From positions 62,229,840 through 62,293,839 of the forward strand of contig CM051461.1 of NCBI GenBank assembly GCA_028095005.1: a stretch of DNA of 64,000 nucleotides, in the 5' to 3' direction. This document shows, piece after piece, positions 25,101 through 35,312 of the stretch (its first letter is position 1; each line of letters starts with the position of its first letter). The DNA comes from Rhynchospora pubera (Eukaryota > Streptophyta > Magnoliopsida > Poales > Cyperaceae). The position numbers were made by a program, and so were the translations under genes. A model generated the notes under the pieces. That model was not told the DNA's origin. It did not search any database and saw only the letters and a program-made list of their open reading frames with translations.

Positions 25101-25176
25101 GACCGAAATCGGAGCGAGTTTTCATCCATTGCACTTGCCTTTGTAGATTTTTGCTGAAAAGCATGTCGTCTGACAT
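19103..25176 (-). CDS. NFU2: Plastid NifU-like Fe-S scaffold protein (two NFU domains), 3 exons
   Basis: The exons on the minus strand are 25176-24999, 24859-24570 and 19294-19103, joining in frame to 219 codons plus stop. Exon 1 gives a basic N-terminus suited to a transit peptide. Exon 2 holds the first NFU domain (about 66-140) with the cluster-binding motif GACGSCPSS (Cys109 and Cys112) and the linker ETGLELNEEN. Exon 3 holds a second, shorter NFU-type domain ending GPAAEVMTVRVAVTQKL, without cysteines, as in the plastid NFU1-3 group. Known family role: assembling and delivering Fe-S clusters in plastids, notably for photosystem I. The motifs look closest to NFU2/NFU3. The start is uncertain: an alternative reading of exon 1 (ATG at 25129) also joins in frame with an acceptor at 24865. 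Intron 2 is about 5.3 kb because a copia element sits in it. Confidence 0.9.
19790..20018 (+). repeat. 5' LTR of the intron copia element
   Basis: 229 bp, TGTCAATATTG...GGTTTTCA. It contains a TATATATAAAGGG TATA-like box (about 19931-19943), suited to start transcription of the element. Confidence 0.96.
20019..20030 (+). other. Primer-binding site of the intron copia element
   Basis: TGGTATCAGAGC immediately follows the LTR, an exact plant initiator tRNA-Met complement. Confidence 0.96.
20154..24260 (+). CDS. Copia gag-pol polyprotein, 1368 codons, intact
   Basis: The full polyprotein is in a single frame. The gag region (about 1-280) ends in two CCHC zinc knuckles, CYSCQEYGHVAKDC (about 237) and CNYCKRNGHIISEC (about 255). 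Protease has WYIDSGASNH (about 334). Integrase has an HHCC region (WHRRLGH, then CSSCCLGK) and the three core acids in VHSDVWG (about 528), RSDSGGEY (about 591) and GTAERKN (about 626). RT has MDVKNAFLHG (about 965) and YVDD (about 1051). RNase H has STEAEYRAMS (about 1260). No stop or frameshift is seen and all catalytic residues checked are present, so the product should be functional if expressed. The start is the first ATG after the primer site that opens the long frame. Confidence 0.97.
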   Translation: MDFSPKTAILPVCFNGKNYVLWEFNLRCFIQGQELWGYVDGSIKKPDKDGDDLKKWVGANSKVMSWILGSVEPHIGINLRPYETTTNMWEYLKTIYHQDSDARKFQLDLEIHEFSQGDKSIQEYYSSFMTLWLEYNSIIYSNIPTAALAAVQELQEKNMRDQFLMKIRLDFEATRRQLMGRSPMPSLNECFRELMREEIRMSTRSTIEEQKMVADSSNVAFLARGKQTARDVKSIQCYSCQEYGHVAKDCKKKFCNYCKRNGHIISECRRRPQNRSTALQAVAVSTQSATTPQPVTQPASGIQSTSATITPEAVHQMIQSALSAMGLSGTFSQNWYIDSGASNHMTGISEGFVSISPYQGPDKISTADGTNLSITGVGSVSLNNRTLNDVLFVPKLSANLISVGQLVENNCNVLFTRFGCVIQDQETGKIIGKGHKSGRLFSVEVTQDPSASIASAFSASHHNNSWILWHRRLGHLNSESLSFMLKEGLVSNKNVSPGHCSSCCLGKSKVLPFPSSTSKTANAFDIVHSDVWGASPVISAAGFKYFVTFIDDFTKFTWIYLLRSKSEVFKYFKYFVSVIENQFGCIMKTLRSDSGGEYMSHDFQTFLLEKGIFHEKSCPSTPQQNGTAERKNRHILDTVRTLLLEAAVPATFWDEAVRTAVFLINRQVSKNLENQSPYFRLYGRHPSYDMLHTFGCLCYVHLPPSERTKLTKQSVVCVFLGYALGQKGFRCYDPNSRRIRISRNVIFQESIFFYHQCSSISPSVSRSILHLFQSQHDPLVPNIPTQSNRFKPDFVYTRRKNKTIDSMPQPENPSPILSLNHNIPTQIEPVDPGPRRSTRQTHVPNRYGFLAKSPSHDIPSSYKQAVQHECWRNAMKDEVDALLENKTWELVSPPVDVKPIGCKWVYSVKLKPDGSLDRYKARVVALGNKQEYGIDYFRTFAPVAKMTTVRVALAVAAAQKWSIVQMDVKNAFLHGDLKETVYMVPPPGLILDSQNKVCKLNRSLYGLKQAPREWFRTFKATVLTAGFKQSKHDPSLFLSKSAQGIALALVYVDDILITGSDLASITKLQGALGASFHMKDLGEVQVFLGLEVHHTEKGLFLNQHKYLNDVIELAHLQHSSPQSTPMEINLKLRNDDGDPIADPTLYRSLVGSLVYLTITRPDISFAVNIVSQFMKNPRHLHLAAVHRIIRYLKGTPERGLFFPSESSLHLSAYADADWAGCPDTRRSTTGWCVFLGNALISWKCKKQDRVSKSSTEAEYRAMSAACSEVVWLRRLLSELGLSQTQPTPLHADNTSAIHISLDPVFHERTKHIEVDCHYIRDIVDQEMITLPHVPSNLQIADIFTKALPANKHDFLVNKLMLAASPSSI
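24259..24267 (+). other. Polypurine tract of the intron copia element
   Basis: GAGGGGGGA abuts the 3' LTR and overlaps the gag-pol stop codon (24258-24260). Confidence 0.93.
24268..24496 (+). repeat. 3' LTR of the intron copia element
   Basis: 229 bp, no difference from the 5' LTR found by eye, which implies a very recent insertion or gene conversion. Confidence 0.96.
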
Positions 25177-27403
25177 GAGGTGAACTGAGAGCGCTCAAGG
25201 AATGGTAGAGAAACTAATTGCAATCTGATTTTTGTTACTTGATTTGATTTGATTCGAGAACGAGAATAATGGAATTAGTGGAATTCATTTGATCTGTTTC
25301 TGTAGGTGGCAAAAATGGGTGGTAGAAGATGGATGGAGCATTTTGGGACGAACAAAGGCGGGTCTATGTCTATCTCATCACTTCAAATTCACATAGACTT
25401 GGTGTACAAGAGGTGTACGGATTTCCGTATTTCTATAGGAGCGTTAATTGCGGGTCCTTCTGAGAACCGGGACCAGATACTAATAGCTCGCAGTAGTTTT
25501 CATCATTGATCGATGTGGGATCTATAGCTTTAGTGTGCCGGGTGCTTTTCCAAGGACATCTTTTCTGACCTGCAAATCAAACTGTAACAACAACATTTTT
25601 TTTTAATTGATAATAATAACATCATATATACATCATAATAAAAGTCTCTGTACCCTGAGTGGTGTGCTCCAGAAAAAGGGTCCAAAGGGATAGAAAAAAT
25701 AAATTTACCTTTTGTTTTCTTTTTCCCGGCCCCCTTTAAATTGTGAGTCCATAATTCCATATTGATATGGCACGATGAAATTATATGCAAGAATCTGGTA
25801 CAATTTTTTTTTTTTACCTTCTTTTTACTCTCTTCCTTTACCATCTTTTGGAGAAAAGCACTAAAATGTATAAAAGTTGGTAAAATGAAAATTTCACTTA
25901 TTAAAAATAATAACATATCGCATTTGCTTTACACGTCTATGTTTAAGATGACAACATCATAATAACTAATTACTAAACTATACGCAATGAAGAAATTATA
26001 TTTTGAAAAACAAAAATTTATATTGGGGTCAACTAATTAATAAATTAATTCATCATAATAACAAAAAGTTGAATAATTAATTCATCATGCTACTTTGGCA
26101 TTTTATTACTTGCATCAACCATCAACTCATAAGTCGATTTTTATATCGGTCAACTAAATAATTAGTATCGATATATTATGTTATTTATTATGCATAAATT
26201 ATCATTTACGAAAGATTAACTTTAGCAGCCAAACTGAAGCAACTCTGTCAGCTGCTCAGCTTTTATAATTTTGCTCCTTTTTTTTAGCAAAATAACTCTT
26301 TGTTTCTTCGAGAACAAACATAAGTTTTTGAGCCAAATCAGCTAATAAAAATTTCATTTGAAGAGAAATAATAATGAGATTGGTTCAATATATGCGTCTG
26401 TAACCCGGCTTATGTAAGCCTCTTTGTCCTGGGCTCCTCTAATTGTTTCTGCATATTTGCAAATCAGTCTGCTGAAAAGTTCTCAAATCACACAAATAGG
26501 CGTCGCGTCTCGCGTCTTCTTCAACTCGGTGAACTTAACTCTACTTCGGCCTAAATAGGCCCAAATCCTTATCTTATCACAGAAGGCTTCAAATTGGGCC
26601 TATCATCATTAGACACATTCCGGATGGGATTTTTTTTTTTTTTTTAGGAAAATCCCTAAAGGATAACTTCATTTGGAAACAAATTTATAATCCATATTCC
26701 AGAACGGTAAGCTCTAATTTATGCTGAAACAAGATGAAATGTCCATGAAAATAATCATTTGGTTATGCATAGTTGGAATTGCAACAATAACCTACCACCA
26801 CCAGGTAAAGAATGGCAAGAGTGAATCATATTTGAAAGCCAACATTTTGGTGGCAAGAGTGAATGCATTGGTGTTCAATGTTAGTAACTCGTAGAAATTT
26901 TGCAAAATTTTATAGCTTTATAAACTTCTCAAAGAAAGGGGGAAAAAATTTTCTTCTTCCAGCATCTCTTCGAATAATTGTGTAGATTGTAGAACCTACC
27001 ATGAAATGCATGTTAGTCTTAGCAACACCGACTTGATACCCAACCGATAAAAAAAAAAAACCCAGAAGAGATATTTTACCTCTATTTTTTTATTTTAAAG
27101 TCAAATTTTTTTATTTTTTGTGGGTTGCATCTGTCAATCCTTTTTTTTTTTCGGCTTTAGATGTCAATCTCTACTATAACTATATAAAGTAACAAAAGAA
27201 GGTAACTACGACTTAACTAACTCAGTAACGCAAAAATACATTTTATTCCCATGCGGCCCATCCATTTCACAAAGCCCTACATTTCTTTTTCACAATTCTC
27301 CAGACTCAGCCGTCTTTTCCTTTCCACTTCAAATTTCCCACGTTGCAATATTTATCAGCTCGGCCTAGAGGATATTAAAACCTGACAGATCCAGAAACTA
27401 CTC
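25177..27403. other. Upstream region of NFU and intergenic DNA
   Basis: The first few hundred bases should hold the NFU promoter (minus strand). No unambiguous TATA box was chosen. The rest is AT-rich with homopolymer runs (for example T runs at 26629-26645 and 25806-25817) and no coding frame with a recognisable motif. Confidence 0.45.
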
Positions 27404-27406
27404 TAT

Positions 27407-27771
27407 GATTGTGTTTGAATGAAGTGCGGAAATAAGAGAATAAGAAAATAAGAAAATATATTTATTATAAACAATCCAAATTCTTTATAAAGTTACACAC
27501 TTCTCAATCAGTGGCGGATCTAGAAAAAATATTTTGATAGGGCTGAGTGCTCCAATGAATCATTTGATCGAACGGTTTTTCTTTTTTTATTCTTCAACCC
27601 CACCTTTGAGTGCTCCAATGGCAGAAAAATTCGCTGGGGCTAAAGAGGAGTTTCAGGGGCTCGACGGCGGTAGGTGAGGCTCTAGCCCCACCCGTCCCAG
27701 TGGTGGATCTGCCCCTGTTCCCAATACTTCTTTCCTTATTCCTCTTATTTCCGCACCATCCAAACGGAGCC
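27407..27771. repeat. Tourist-like MITE, copy A, interrupted by a hAT MITE
   Basis: The right end reads on the complement as GGCTCCGTTTGGATGGTGCG and the left end is a diverged partner (GTGTTTGAATGAAGTGCGG). TAT flanks both sides (27404-27406 and 27772-27774). It contains the family core ATAAACAATCCAAATTCTT followed by AAAGTTACACACTTC. A 209 bp hAT MITE is inserted inside it. Confidence 0.78.
27509..27717. mobile_element. hAT-type MITE nested in Tourist-like MITE copy A
   Basis: The termini CAGTGGCGGATC and the complement of CAGGGGCAGATC are near-matching inverted repeats. The flanks TTCTCAAT (27501-27508) and TTCCCAAT (27718-27725) are an 8 bp target duplication with one mismatch, and TTCCCAAT is what other family copies have at that place. 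209 bp, no coding potential. Confidence 0.82.
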
Positions 27772-27774
27772 TAT

Positions 27775-29577
27775 AAGACCTCGTCTCCAACTTGCACAAT
27801 TTAATGTTTGTACAGATTAAAAAAAAAACATGAAGTTCAATTTAAAGTTAACTGATCAAAGTTTATCTTTCTTTTTATTTCTTCAGTATTCAACAGCTTC
27901 TTATTTTCTTTTTAAAATGAAATTAGCAGCATAAAAAAAACATATCAGATATATAGTATTATAGGGTAACATGATTTCCCTGATTTGGGCTGAAACACCA
28001 AGAACAAACAGTCTGCACGGTGGTAAATACCCAAATTTTTTTAAATATTATTAAAATAATTAGAAATTATGTTTTAATTACTTAAATATTTGGAATTTTA
28101 AGATTATTGTTGCAATATCAGATTTTGAAAGTCCATTTTAACTCTGGACTTTCAAAGTCCGATTTAGCTAAAATTGAACCTTGGAAGTCCGGTAGTAAGC
28201 AAAAAAAAGTTTTCCCAACTTTTTAAAATAAATATAAATAATATTTAAACATATTAAATTATAACGAATGATTATAAAAAATAAATTAAGATATAACCTA
28301 TATAATTTTAAAACATATTAAAATATTTATACGTTATACCTATACATATGTATTATAATATAAATATATATTTAAATATTGAATTCGGATTATTATATAA
28401 AAATATTAAAGTTAAGATTGTCTTCCTCTCCTCTCCTCTCCTCTCTTCGATTAGTCTCTCTATTTTTCTCTCTTCCTTATCTGTATACTCTAGCCTATCT
28501 TTCTCTCCCTCCTCTACTGTGATTTTATTTTATTTTTATAATTTTAAGCAATCACCTCTACATATCTACTCATTTCTCTTGTTTAGTAACTATTTTGTAA
28601 TGTTTAAAAACTAATTTTATTAGTTTTAGTGTCTTTTTAGATTCGAAAACTTCCAAAATTGATTTTGAAAGTTTAGACAAGGTCTTATCTCGTCGCAAGC
28701 TTTCTAGATCGTGGTCATAAGTCCCAAACGAATGTTCCTTTCAAAAGTTACATCTGTTTGAAGTTCTAACGTCCAAAAATATATTTTGTGTGATTTTTTT
28801 TGTTATTTTCTGTGATATATATATGTGATATCTATAGATAGTAAAATAGGATAGCCACATAATCGATCAATTTTTTTTTATAAAAAGAACTTTATATATA
28901 ATACACATATATACGACAAAAATTTCTACAACAACGAAATCTGAAAAAAAAAACTAAACAATACAAATCAAACCAAAATAAATAAATATATTTAATGAAA
29001 CATAAATAAATAATTTTCTAAACAAAAAATTAGTAATGAATAAAAAACCAACAATTTTATTTCAAAAACAAATACATAATTTTAAATTTTTAATAAAAAA
29101 ACCATGCCACTCTATTTCAAAACTAAATGCATAATTTTGTCATAAAAACCATGCAATGCGTACCAAATATTTCCCACAGAACAGTGATGGGTGTAATTTT
29201 TTTGTTCAAGGACTTGTGCATTTTGCTGAAGGAGTCGAAGGATGTAATATTTTTGCTCAATGATGTAATATGTTGGGCTTCAACTATGTTTATCATTGCT
29301 TGTTATGTATATTTCCGCACTTCCTCTTCAGTTTATTATTGCTTCCATGACTTGTAATTTTGTAATTATTGGTTGTGTTATGTTATTATTAATATTTGGT
29401 TGTGATATAAATGGAAAAACGGTTGAACCGTTTTAAACGTTTAAGTTAACGAAATAATTAACGCAATAACTATTACTTGCATTCATAGGATGAAACGAAA
29501 TTCGCAAAAAAAAAAAAAAATCGTCTCATAGGACGCAACGACTAACGCAACTATTCGTTTACGTGATTGTTATATAC
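27775..29577. other. AT-rich intergenic DNA
   Basis: No gene seen. It holds a CTCTCCTCTC pyrimidine tract (about 28421-28450), a small perfect-looking dyad GAAAGTCC...GGACTTTC near 28126-28156, and A- and T-rich stretches. The frame at 28348-28614 is low complexity and is not supported as a gene. Confidence 0.5.
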
Positions 29578-29580
29578 ATT

Positions 29581-29727
29581 GGGTGCGTTTGGATCGTTGG
29601 AAGAAAGAAGAAGAAGAAGGAAGAAGAAGAAAAAAAATTATAAACAATCCAAACTCTTCACAAAGTTACACACTTCCCAATACTTCTTCCCTTCTTCCCT
29701 TCTTCCCACACCTATCCAAACGCACCC
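29581..29727. repeat. Tourist-like MITE, copy B
   Basis: 147 bp with inverted ends GGGTGCGTTTGGAT / ATCCAAACGCACCC and ATT on both sides (29578-29580, 29728-29730). It contains the family core AACAATCCAAACTCTTCAC followed by AAAGTTACACACTTCC. An A/G-rich tract is near the left end and a matching pyrimidine tract near the right. Confidence 0.85.
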
Positions 29728-30374
29728 ATTATGAAGCCCTACATGTGACGTTTGGTACGTAAACACAAACTTTCTTAACTAAACATTTCTATTTGAATTG
29801 TACCAATTTAGGACAATTTTGATACTTTGATGTTGCCCATAAGTTAGAAAATGGTAGATTAATTATTAAATGGTTATTTGCAAGATATCAAATGTAATGA
29901 TTTTTGGGCCTACGTACGGGCATATGTCAAAAAAAAATGTAATGATTTTTTGGCAAGCATTAAAAGTTAAATCTATTGGAAAGGGGCAAACTTGAGGGTA
30001 ACACATATAGATCCGTTTTCTCACACTCACACTGTCACACATGCAGTGATGTCAAACGTGCATAACGGAACAAAAATTATCGGTTCTATTTTCGTTCCGT
30101 TCCAAATAATCAAACATAAAAACCATTTCGTTTTCGTTTTATTCCGTTATATTTTATTTTCGCCTTCATTTTCTATTGCAATTTCTCATATCGGCATTCA
30201 ACGGACTAAAAACAAATTTACATTTTTGTTATGTTCCTAAAAACGAAACTATTTTTCTCTCTGTTTCTGTTCCGTTTTAGACAAAACAGAACGGAAACGT
30301 GCGAAACGACATGATATTTATAGCGCTACACACATCTAATAGGTCAAATTCTTTCCGACTTGTTTCCAAATTAT

Positions 30375-30536
30375 GCATGTTTGGATGTGGAGTGAATAAG
30401 ATTCATTCATATTTTAAGATTTTGCTAGAATATGAATAAGCATCTGAATAAGTTTAAATTCTTTATTGTTTTGATTAATTTCACGCGAATACAAAATTTG
30501 AAACTTATTTTTTATTCATAGTGCATCCAAACACGC
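30375..30536. repeat. MITE-like inverted repeat related to the Tourist-like family
   Basis: The ends GCATGTTTGGATGTGG and the complement of GCGTGTTTGGATGCAC flank a short AT-rich interior with GAATAAG words near both ends. The target duplication is not certain. It lacks the core motif of copies A-F, so it is a different family with similar ends. Confidence 0.6.
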
Positions 30537-30834
30537 ATATATAATATAAGAAAATTTTTAGATTTAAAAAAACCAAACCTGAGTCCGACCAAAATCATGA
30601 ACAAGATTTGATACATCCCAATATCTATCTTGTTTGTAATAAATTATATATGGCACATCAGCTACAGAAAAAGAAAGGAGCGCTTACCAATGATGTAACA
30701 TTAGTTGATCGAACACACTAACACATGACAAACATGAAAATTGACTTAATTATTATTCAATAATTAATATATTCTATCTCGTATTATGAAGCCAAAACAT
30801 AACTAAATAGAATAAATACATGCAATTTAAATTT

Positions 30835-31719
30835 AGGCAAAATTAGATATAACCCCTTGTAAATTTCAGCAATTAGATATAACCCCTATAAACTTTGAAA
30901 TTAGATATAGCCCCTGCAATCTTTATGGTTTAGAAAATAACACCTTTTAATTGAATTCAATTGTTTTCTACAATAAAAGACAGAAATAACCTTCTTTCTT
31001 GACCTTTCATTTTTCCCTCACACCGCCATGAATAGTTAGAAACATGAATCCAATTTTCAAAAAAAAAAGAAAAAACAGAAGCATGAATCCAATATAATAC
31101 ATAAATAATTGAAACAGCTATAGAATATTAAAACACAAAACATAATCGGGCTTCTTCAGTTTTTCTCTTATTCCTTTTTTGTTTTGCCATAATATTAAAA
31201 CAGGTACACAAAGAACGATTTTTGGGAAAAGAAAATCTAAGGAGATTCATACTGTATAAAAGATTTACGAAAAAAAGAAATTCACATTTTCAAAATCAGG
31301 GCTAGTAAGGATCATCCCCGATTTCTATCATCTCCATCATCCTCAAAACACGTTTTTCATTTTTAAAAAACGCGTAATAAACTTAATTTCATTTTCGAAA
31401 ATCCCCGGAATCATCCCTTATTTCCCTCTTTGTTTCGCCAACTTCCCATCACCTCTCTCTCTGATTCACTACTACTATCCAGAGCACATTCCTCTTTCTC
31501 TAATTCAATACATATTAACAGTTCTAGTTAATATAGCAAAGATTCTAGTTATATATATAAACGTTCTACTTAACATACATGAAGGTTCTACTTATATATG
31601 TAAAGGTTCTAGTTAATATATATAAAAGTTCTACTTATATATGTAAAGGTTCTAATTAATATGTATAAAAGTTCTATTTATATATATAAAGGACCTAGTT
31701 AATATGTATAAAGGTTCTA

Positions 31720-31763
<44 letters not shown>

Positions 31764-32363
31764 TTCTAGTTAATATGTTTAAAGGTTCTACTTATATATA
31801 TAAAGGTTCTAGTTAATATGTATAAAAGTTCTACTTATATATATAAAGGTTCTGGCAAATCTTTTCACTAAAAAAAAATTACGTGACCAGAGAAGAAGGA
31901 AGGAAGATGAGATCAGAGCGAAGAATAGAGAGAGAAATACGTAGGGTGGGGGGACCAGAGACATAAATGAGGACCAGCATTTGTGAGGGGATGATGGGGA
32001 CCAGAGACAAATGGATTAACGTGTTTTCTAAAAATAGAAATAAATTAAATGCGTTATTAAAGGATGATGGATTTATGGGGATGATAGAAAGCAATTCCGT
32101 TTTCAAAATGAGCAAATTAGAATAGCATAGCGTTGATTTTAAGAGGGGAGATAGTGGGAAAATGGAAGGTCGGATGGAAGAAGAAGGTCATTCTTGTCAT
32201 TAGCCGTAAAAAATACATCTTTTCAATTACTAAAGATTGAATTCAATTAAAACGTGTTATTTCCTAAACTATAAAGATTGCAGGGGCTATATCTAATTTC
32301 AAAGTTTGTAGGGGGTTATACCTAATTTCTGAAGTTTACAAGGGGTTATATCTAATTTTGCCT
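30835..32363. mobile_element. Element with 128 bp terminal inverted repeats, 1529 bp
   Basis: 30835-30962 and 32236-32363 are inverted copies, about 90% identical by eye, starting AGGCAAAATTAGATATAACC. TAAATTT flanks both ends exactly (30828-30834 and 32364-32370). Each arm repeats the word TTAGATATA(A/G)CCCC three times. The interior has no transposase frame; it holds a second, weaker inverted region (around 31313-31440 against 31950-32100) and a minisatellite. Long TIRs suggest a Mutator-like or hAT-related non-autonomous element; the 7 bp duplication (8 with a mismatch) does not settle which. Confidence 0.85.
31517..31858. repeat. Minisatellite inside the 1.5 kb TIR element
   Basis: About 13-14 degenerate units of 22-26 bp alternate between AAGGTTCTAGTTAATATGTA-like and AAAGTTCTACTTATATATA-like forms, broken by a (TA)n run at about 31724-31760. 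Confidence 0.85.
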
Positions 32364-32370
32364 TAAATTT

Positions 32371-33399
32371 ATTGTTCAATTATGTTATTTCAAATTGAAC
32401 AAAAAAAAAAATTTCGAAACTCGACCGGAGTATTTTTATAGACATTTACTTTAAAATTAATTTGAAAAGATTAAAACCTAATTTATCTTAAAATAAAAAG
32501 GGAAAAAAAATGACAGCCCTACAACATGTTTCCTGTTTTCATTTGTTTGTATTTATATCGAAAGCTGATCTAATTTGCTTTGTAGTTTTGCAACAATTAT
32601 TTACTCATGCTGTCATGCATGAGCATTCCATCGATTATCAAATTTATAATTTAGAAAAGTCATATTTTTTTTAAATTTGCGCATGTTAAGACGAAGTTCT
32701 TAATTCAACTAACTACGAAAAGGCTCATCAATCAAGAGAGAAGTACTACAAACTTTTTTTAAAAAAAATAATAATAAGAAAGAAGCAGAGAAACTAATTA
32801 TCAACTTGGCACCTATATAGCAGCAATTGGTTACGAGTTTAGGATTGAAAAAATGGACAAATAATAATAATAATAATATGAGAAATGATTTTGGTTTCTT
32901 CTGCTTTATCTATCTGTACGTGACACATCGAGCATGAGACCCAAATCAATTCAAATAAAATGCATAGCTTATAATTGGTAGGGAGTAGGAACTCCAAGAA
33001 TTTAAGGTTTGATCTCTCCAAAAGGTTGAAACGTTGCTTCAAATTTTCAGTAATTGACATCCACGTCATTGCTAAAAGATGGCAACAATTAATCTTTATT
33101 TAAGATGAAGGAAAGCATCAGGTTCTCATCTTCATAAATAAATATTGGTGCAGTTGATCTGAGAGATGACTTTGCGACAAACATAAATATTGAGATGTGG
33201 AGATGAATAGATGTAAGCAAGCGTTGTCGTATTTCTTTCTATTTGTCAAACCAAAACGAAATCTGACGCGTATTTGGCTGAGCTGGGAAATATAGTAGGT
33301 GGATATATTGACGCGCCAAATGTCCATCTCTTAAATTAAATTAATTAAAGAGATCATCAAAATTGTAAATTGGATGATGGTGGGAACTAATTTAAGAAT
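32371..33399. other. AT-rich intergenic DNA
   Basis: No recognised gene or repeat. The short minus-strand frames at 32839-33069 and 33118-33327 show no motif or splice continuity. Confidence 0.5.
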
Positions 33400-33402
33400 T
33401 GA

Positions 33403-33533
33403 GGCTCCGTTTGGATAGGTGTGGGAAGAAGGGAAGAAGTATTGGAAATTGTGTAACTTTGTGAAGAGTTTGGATTGTTTATAATTTTTTTTTTCTTCTT
33501 CTTCTTCTTTCTTCCAACGATCCAAACGCGCCC
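33403..33533. repeat. Tourist-like MITE, copy C (inverted relative to copy B)
   Basis: 131 bp, ends GGCTCCGTTTGGATA and the complement of GGGCGCGTTTGGATC, flanked by TGA on both sides (33400-33402, 33534-33536). It holds the core as GTGTAACTTTGTGAAGAG followed by TTTGGATTGTTTATAA. Confidence 0.85.
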
Positions 33534-33536
33534 TGA

Positions 33537-35148
33537 TGGAGAATCGGCTTCTCTATCAATGTTCCCAAGGATAATTTAATTAATTTTAATTGGTCATGAT
33601 GCCGCTTTTATATGATAGAACTTTTTTCTTTGTTATTTTGGGCAAAATTAAAGACTGACTTGGCAAATTGACCCATTCAGGGTGAATTGATATCCTCTGC
33701 TCTGCGGTACTGCAGTCCGTTCGATTAATGATAGGTGACTGTGATTAATATCGAGATTCATGTGGTCTGTTAATCTTAAGCATCGAAATTAGATCGGACA
33801 ATCGCGATGAAAGCATTAATTGCAGAGAAGGCATATTTTATATTTACCCCATATATTCAAGGTACCATTCAGAAAAATATGGTATGCATCTATGGAAATC
33901 TACCCTAAAACATGTTCTCATGAATGTGAATATATGCATCTTTTCTGCAATATTTAGTAAATACGAGACGTGTGTTGCAAAATTGTGTTTTGGGTAACAA
34001 AAATATGATAGTTAGACTTCCAGGCATTTTAGAGTTGATTCTAAAAAATTCTTATCTCTAATTTTGAAACTTGATTCTAAGTTTGTAAATAAAAAAAATG
34101 AACTACTGAATTAAATAAGACAATATCTGATATTCTTGATTGTTTGTTTATTAGAAAGGTTGTGCGGCCACACCCTTTTTGTTTGCCACAAATATCATCG
34201 TATTTCAACCGTTGGATGACAATTGATGGATGGTTGTGATTATAATGTACTCAATGTCTTGAAACAATCATCAATCAATTTCATGCAAGAATTAGAATTT
34301 GGCGACACTTGTAAGAGCGGAACCTTTCTTTATTTTTTTTCAACAGTACACTCAACACGCACAATCGCTCGGTGGCATTCAATAGCTTCATATGTTGAGT
34401 TTATGCTATTGAATAGATTATATGAGTTGTGCATTTTCGTTTTCGTGATTCCATTAAAAACAAAAAAAAATTCGTAAATTGGAATTGCTTCTCTCTTGAA
34501 AACAATTAAGTATTCCAATTTTATAGTTTGAAGCTTATAGAGTATTTTTTTTTTTATGAATTTAAACTCATTCTAAATTAACTCTTATCATTTAACTATG
34601 TGGTTTGTCAATAATGCTACAGTCAAATATTATTCTTAGTCAATAACAATTCGAATATCATATATTCACCATGCTATCCATGTTAATTACACATGCATGT
34701 GGTCAGTGCAGGCCTAGTCAACCAAAAACAAAAAACAAAAACACAAGCTGAAAGGGTTGAGATGCAAAGCATTTCTTAATTCCTTCTCAATCAAACAAAT
34801 CTATCAAAATCATTTTGTGAGGATTGAAGAACTTAGCGGGGAACAACCTTTCAGAAATTCTATACCATCTCCCAAATTGCGAGAATAACTTTTACAGAGG
34901 AAAGCATTTCCCAATTTACGAAAAGTTTAACGTTCGGCTAGCTTTATTCGACAAGGATTTGCTCCAATAAAATAAAATAAAATAAAATATCCCCCATCTT
35001 CGTAATTGTAAGTTTCTGTATGCATGGTCAGTGGAGGAAAAGAAATAAATAAAATAAAATATCCCCCATCTTTGTAATTGTAAGTTTCAGTAAGCATGGT
35101 CAGTGGAGGAAAAAAAAATGGTAATTACATAAACATTATGTTGTTATC
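33537..35148. other. AT-rich intergenic DNA
   Basis: No gene recognised. Apart from the 72 bp tandem duplication described separately, only simple A/T runs were seen. Confidence 0.5.
34968..35112. repeat. Tandem duplication, 72 bp unit, two copies
   Basis: The unit beginning AAAATATCCCCCATCTT and ending GGTCAGTGGAGGAAAA occurs twice (CCCCCATCTT at 34991 and 35063), with only a few differences, so the duplication is fairly recent. Confidence 0.88.
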
Positions 35149-35151
35149 ACT

Positions 35152-35309
35152 GGGGCCGTTTGGATCGCTTAGGAATAAGATGAATAGTCTATTTCTAGAC
35201 GGAAAATATTAGAAAGTGTGTAATTTTATTAAAAATTTGAATTATTAAGAATAAATTTTTATCCGGAATTTACTATTTTTACTTATTCCTTACCCATCCA
35301 AACAGCCCC
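35152..35309. repeat. Tourist-like MITE, copy D
   Basis: 158 bp, ends GGGGCCGTTTGGATCGC and the complement of GGGGCTGTTTGGATGGG. The flanking triplets are ACT and AGT (one mismatch). The core is recognisable but diverged (GTGTGTAATTTTATTAAAAA). Confidence 0.78.
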
Positions 35310-35312
35310 AGT

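Noticed and set aside
25306..25509. Plus-strand ORF just upstream of NFU
   Set aside because: 67 codons without a motif, lying in the divergent promoter region; most likely chance.
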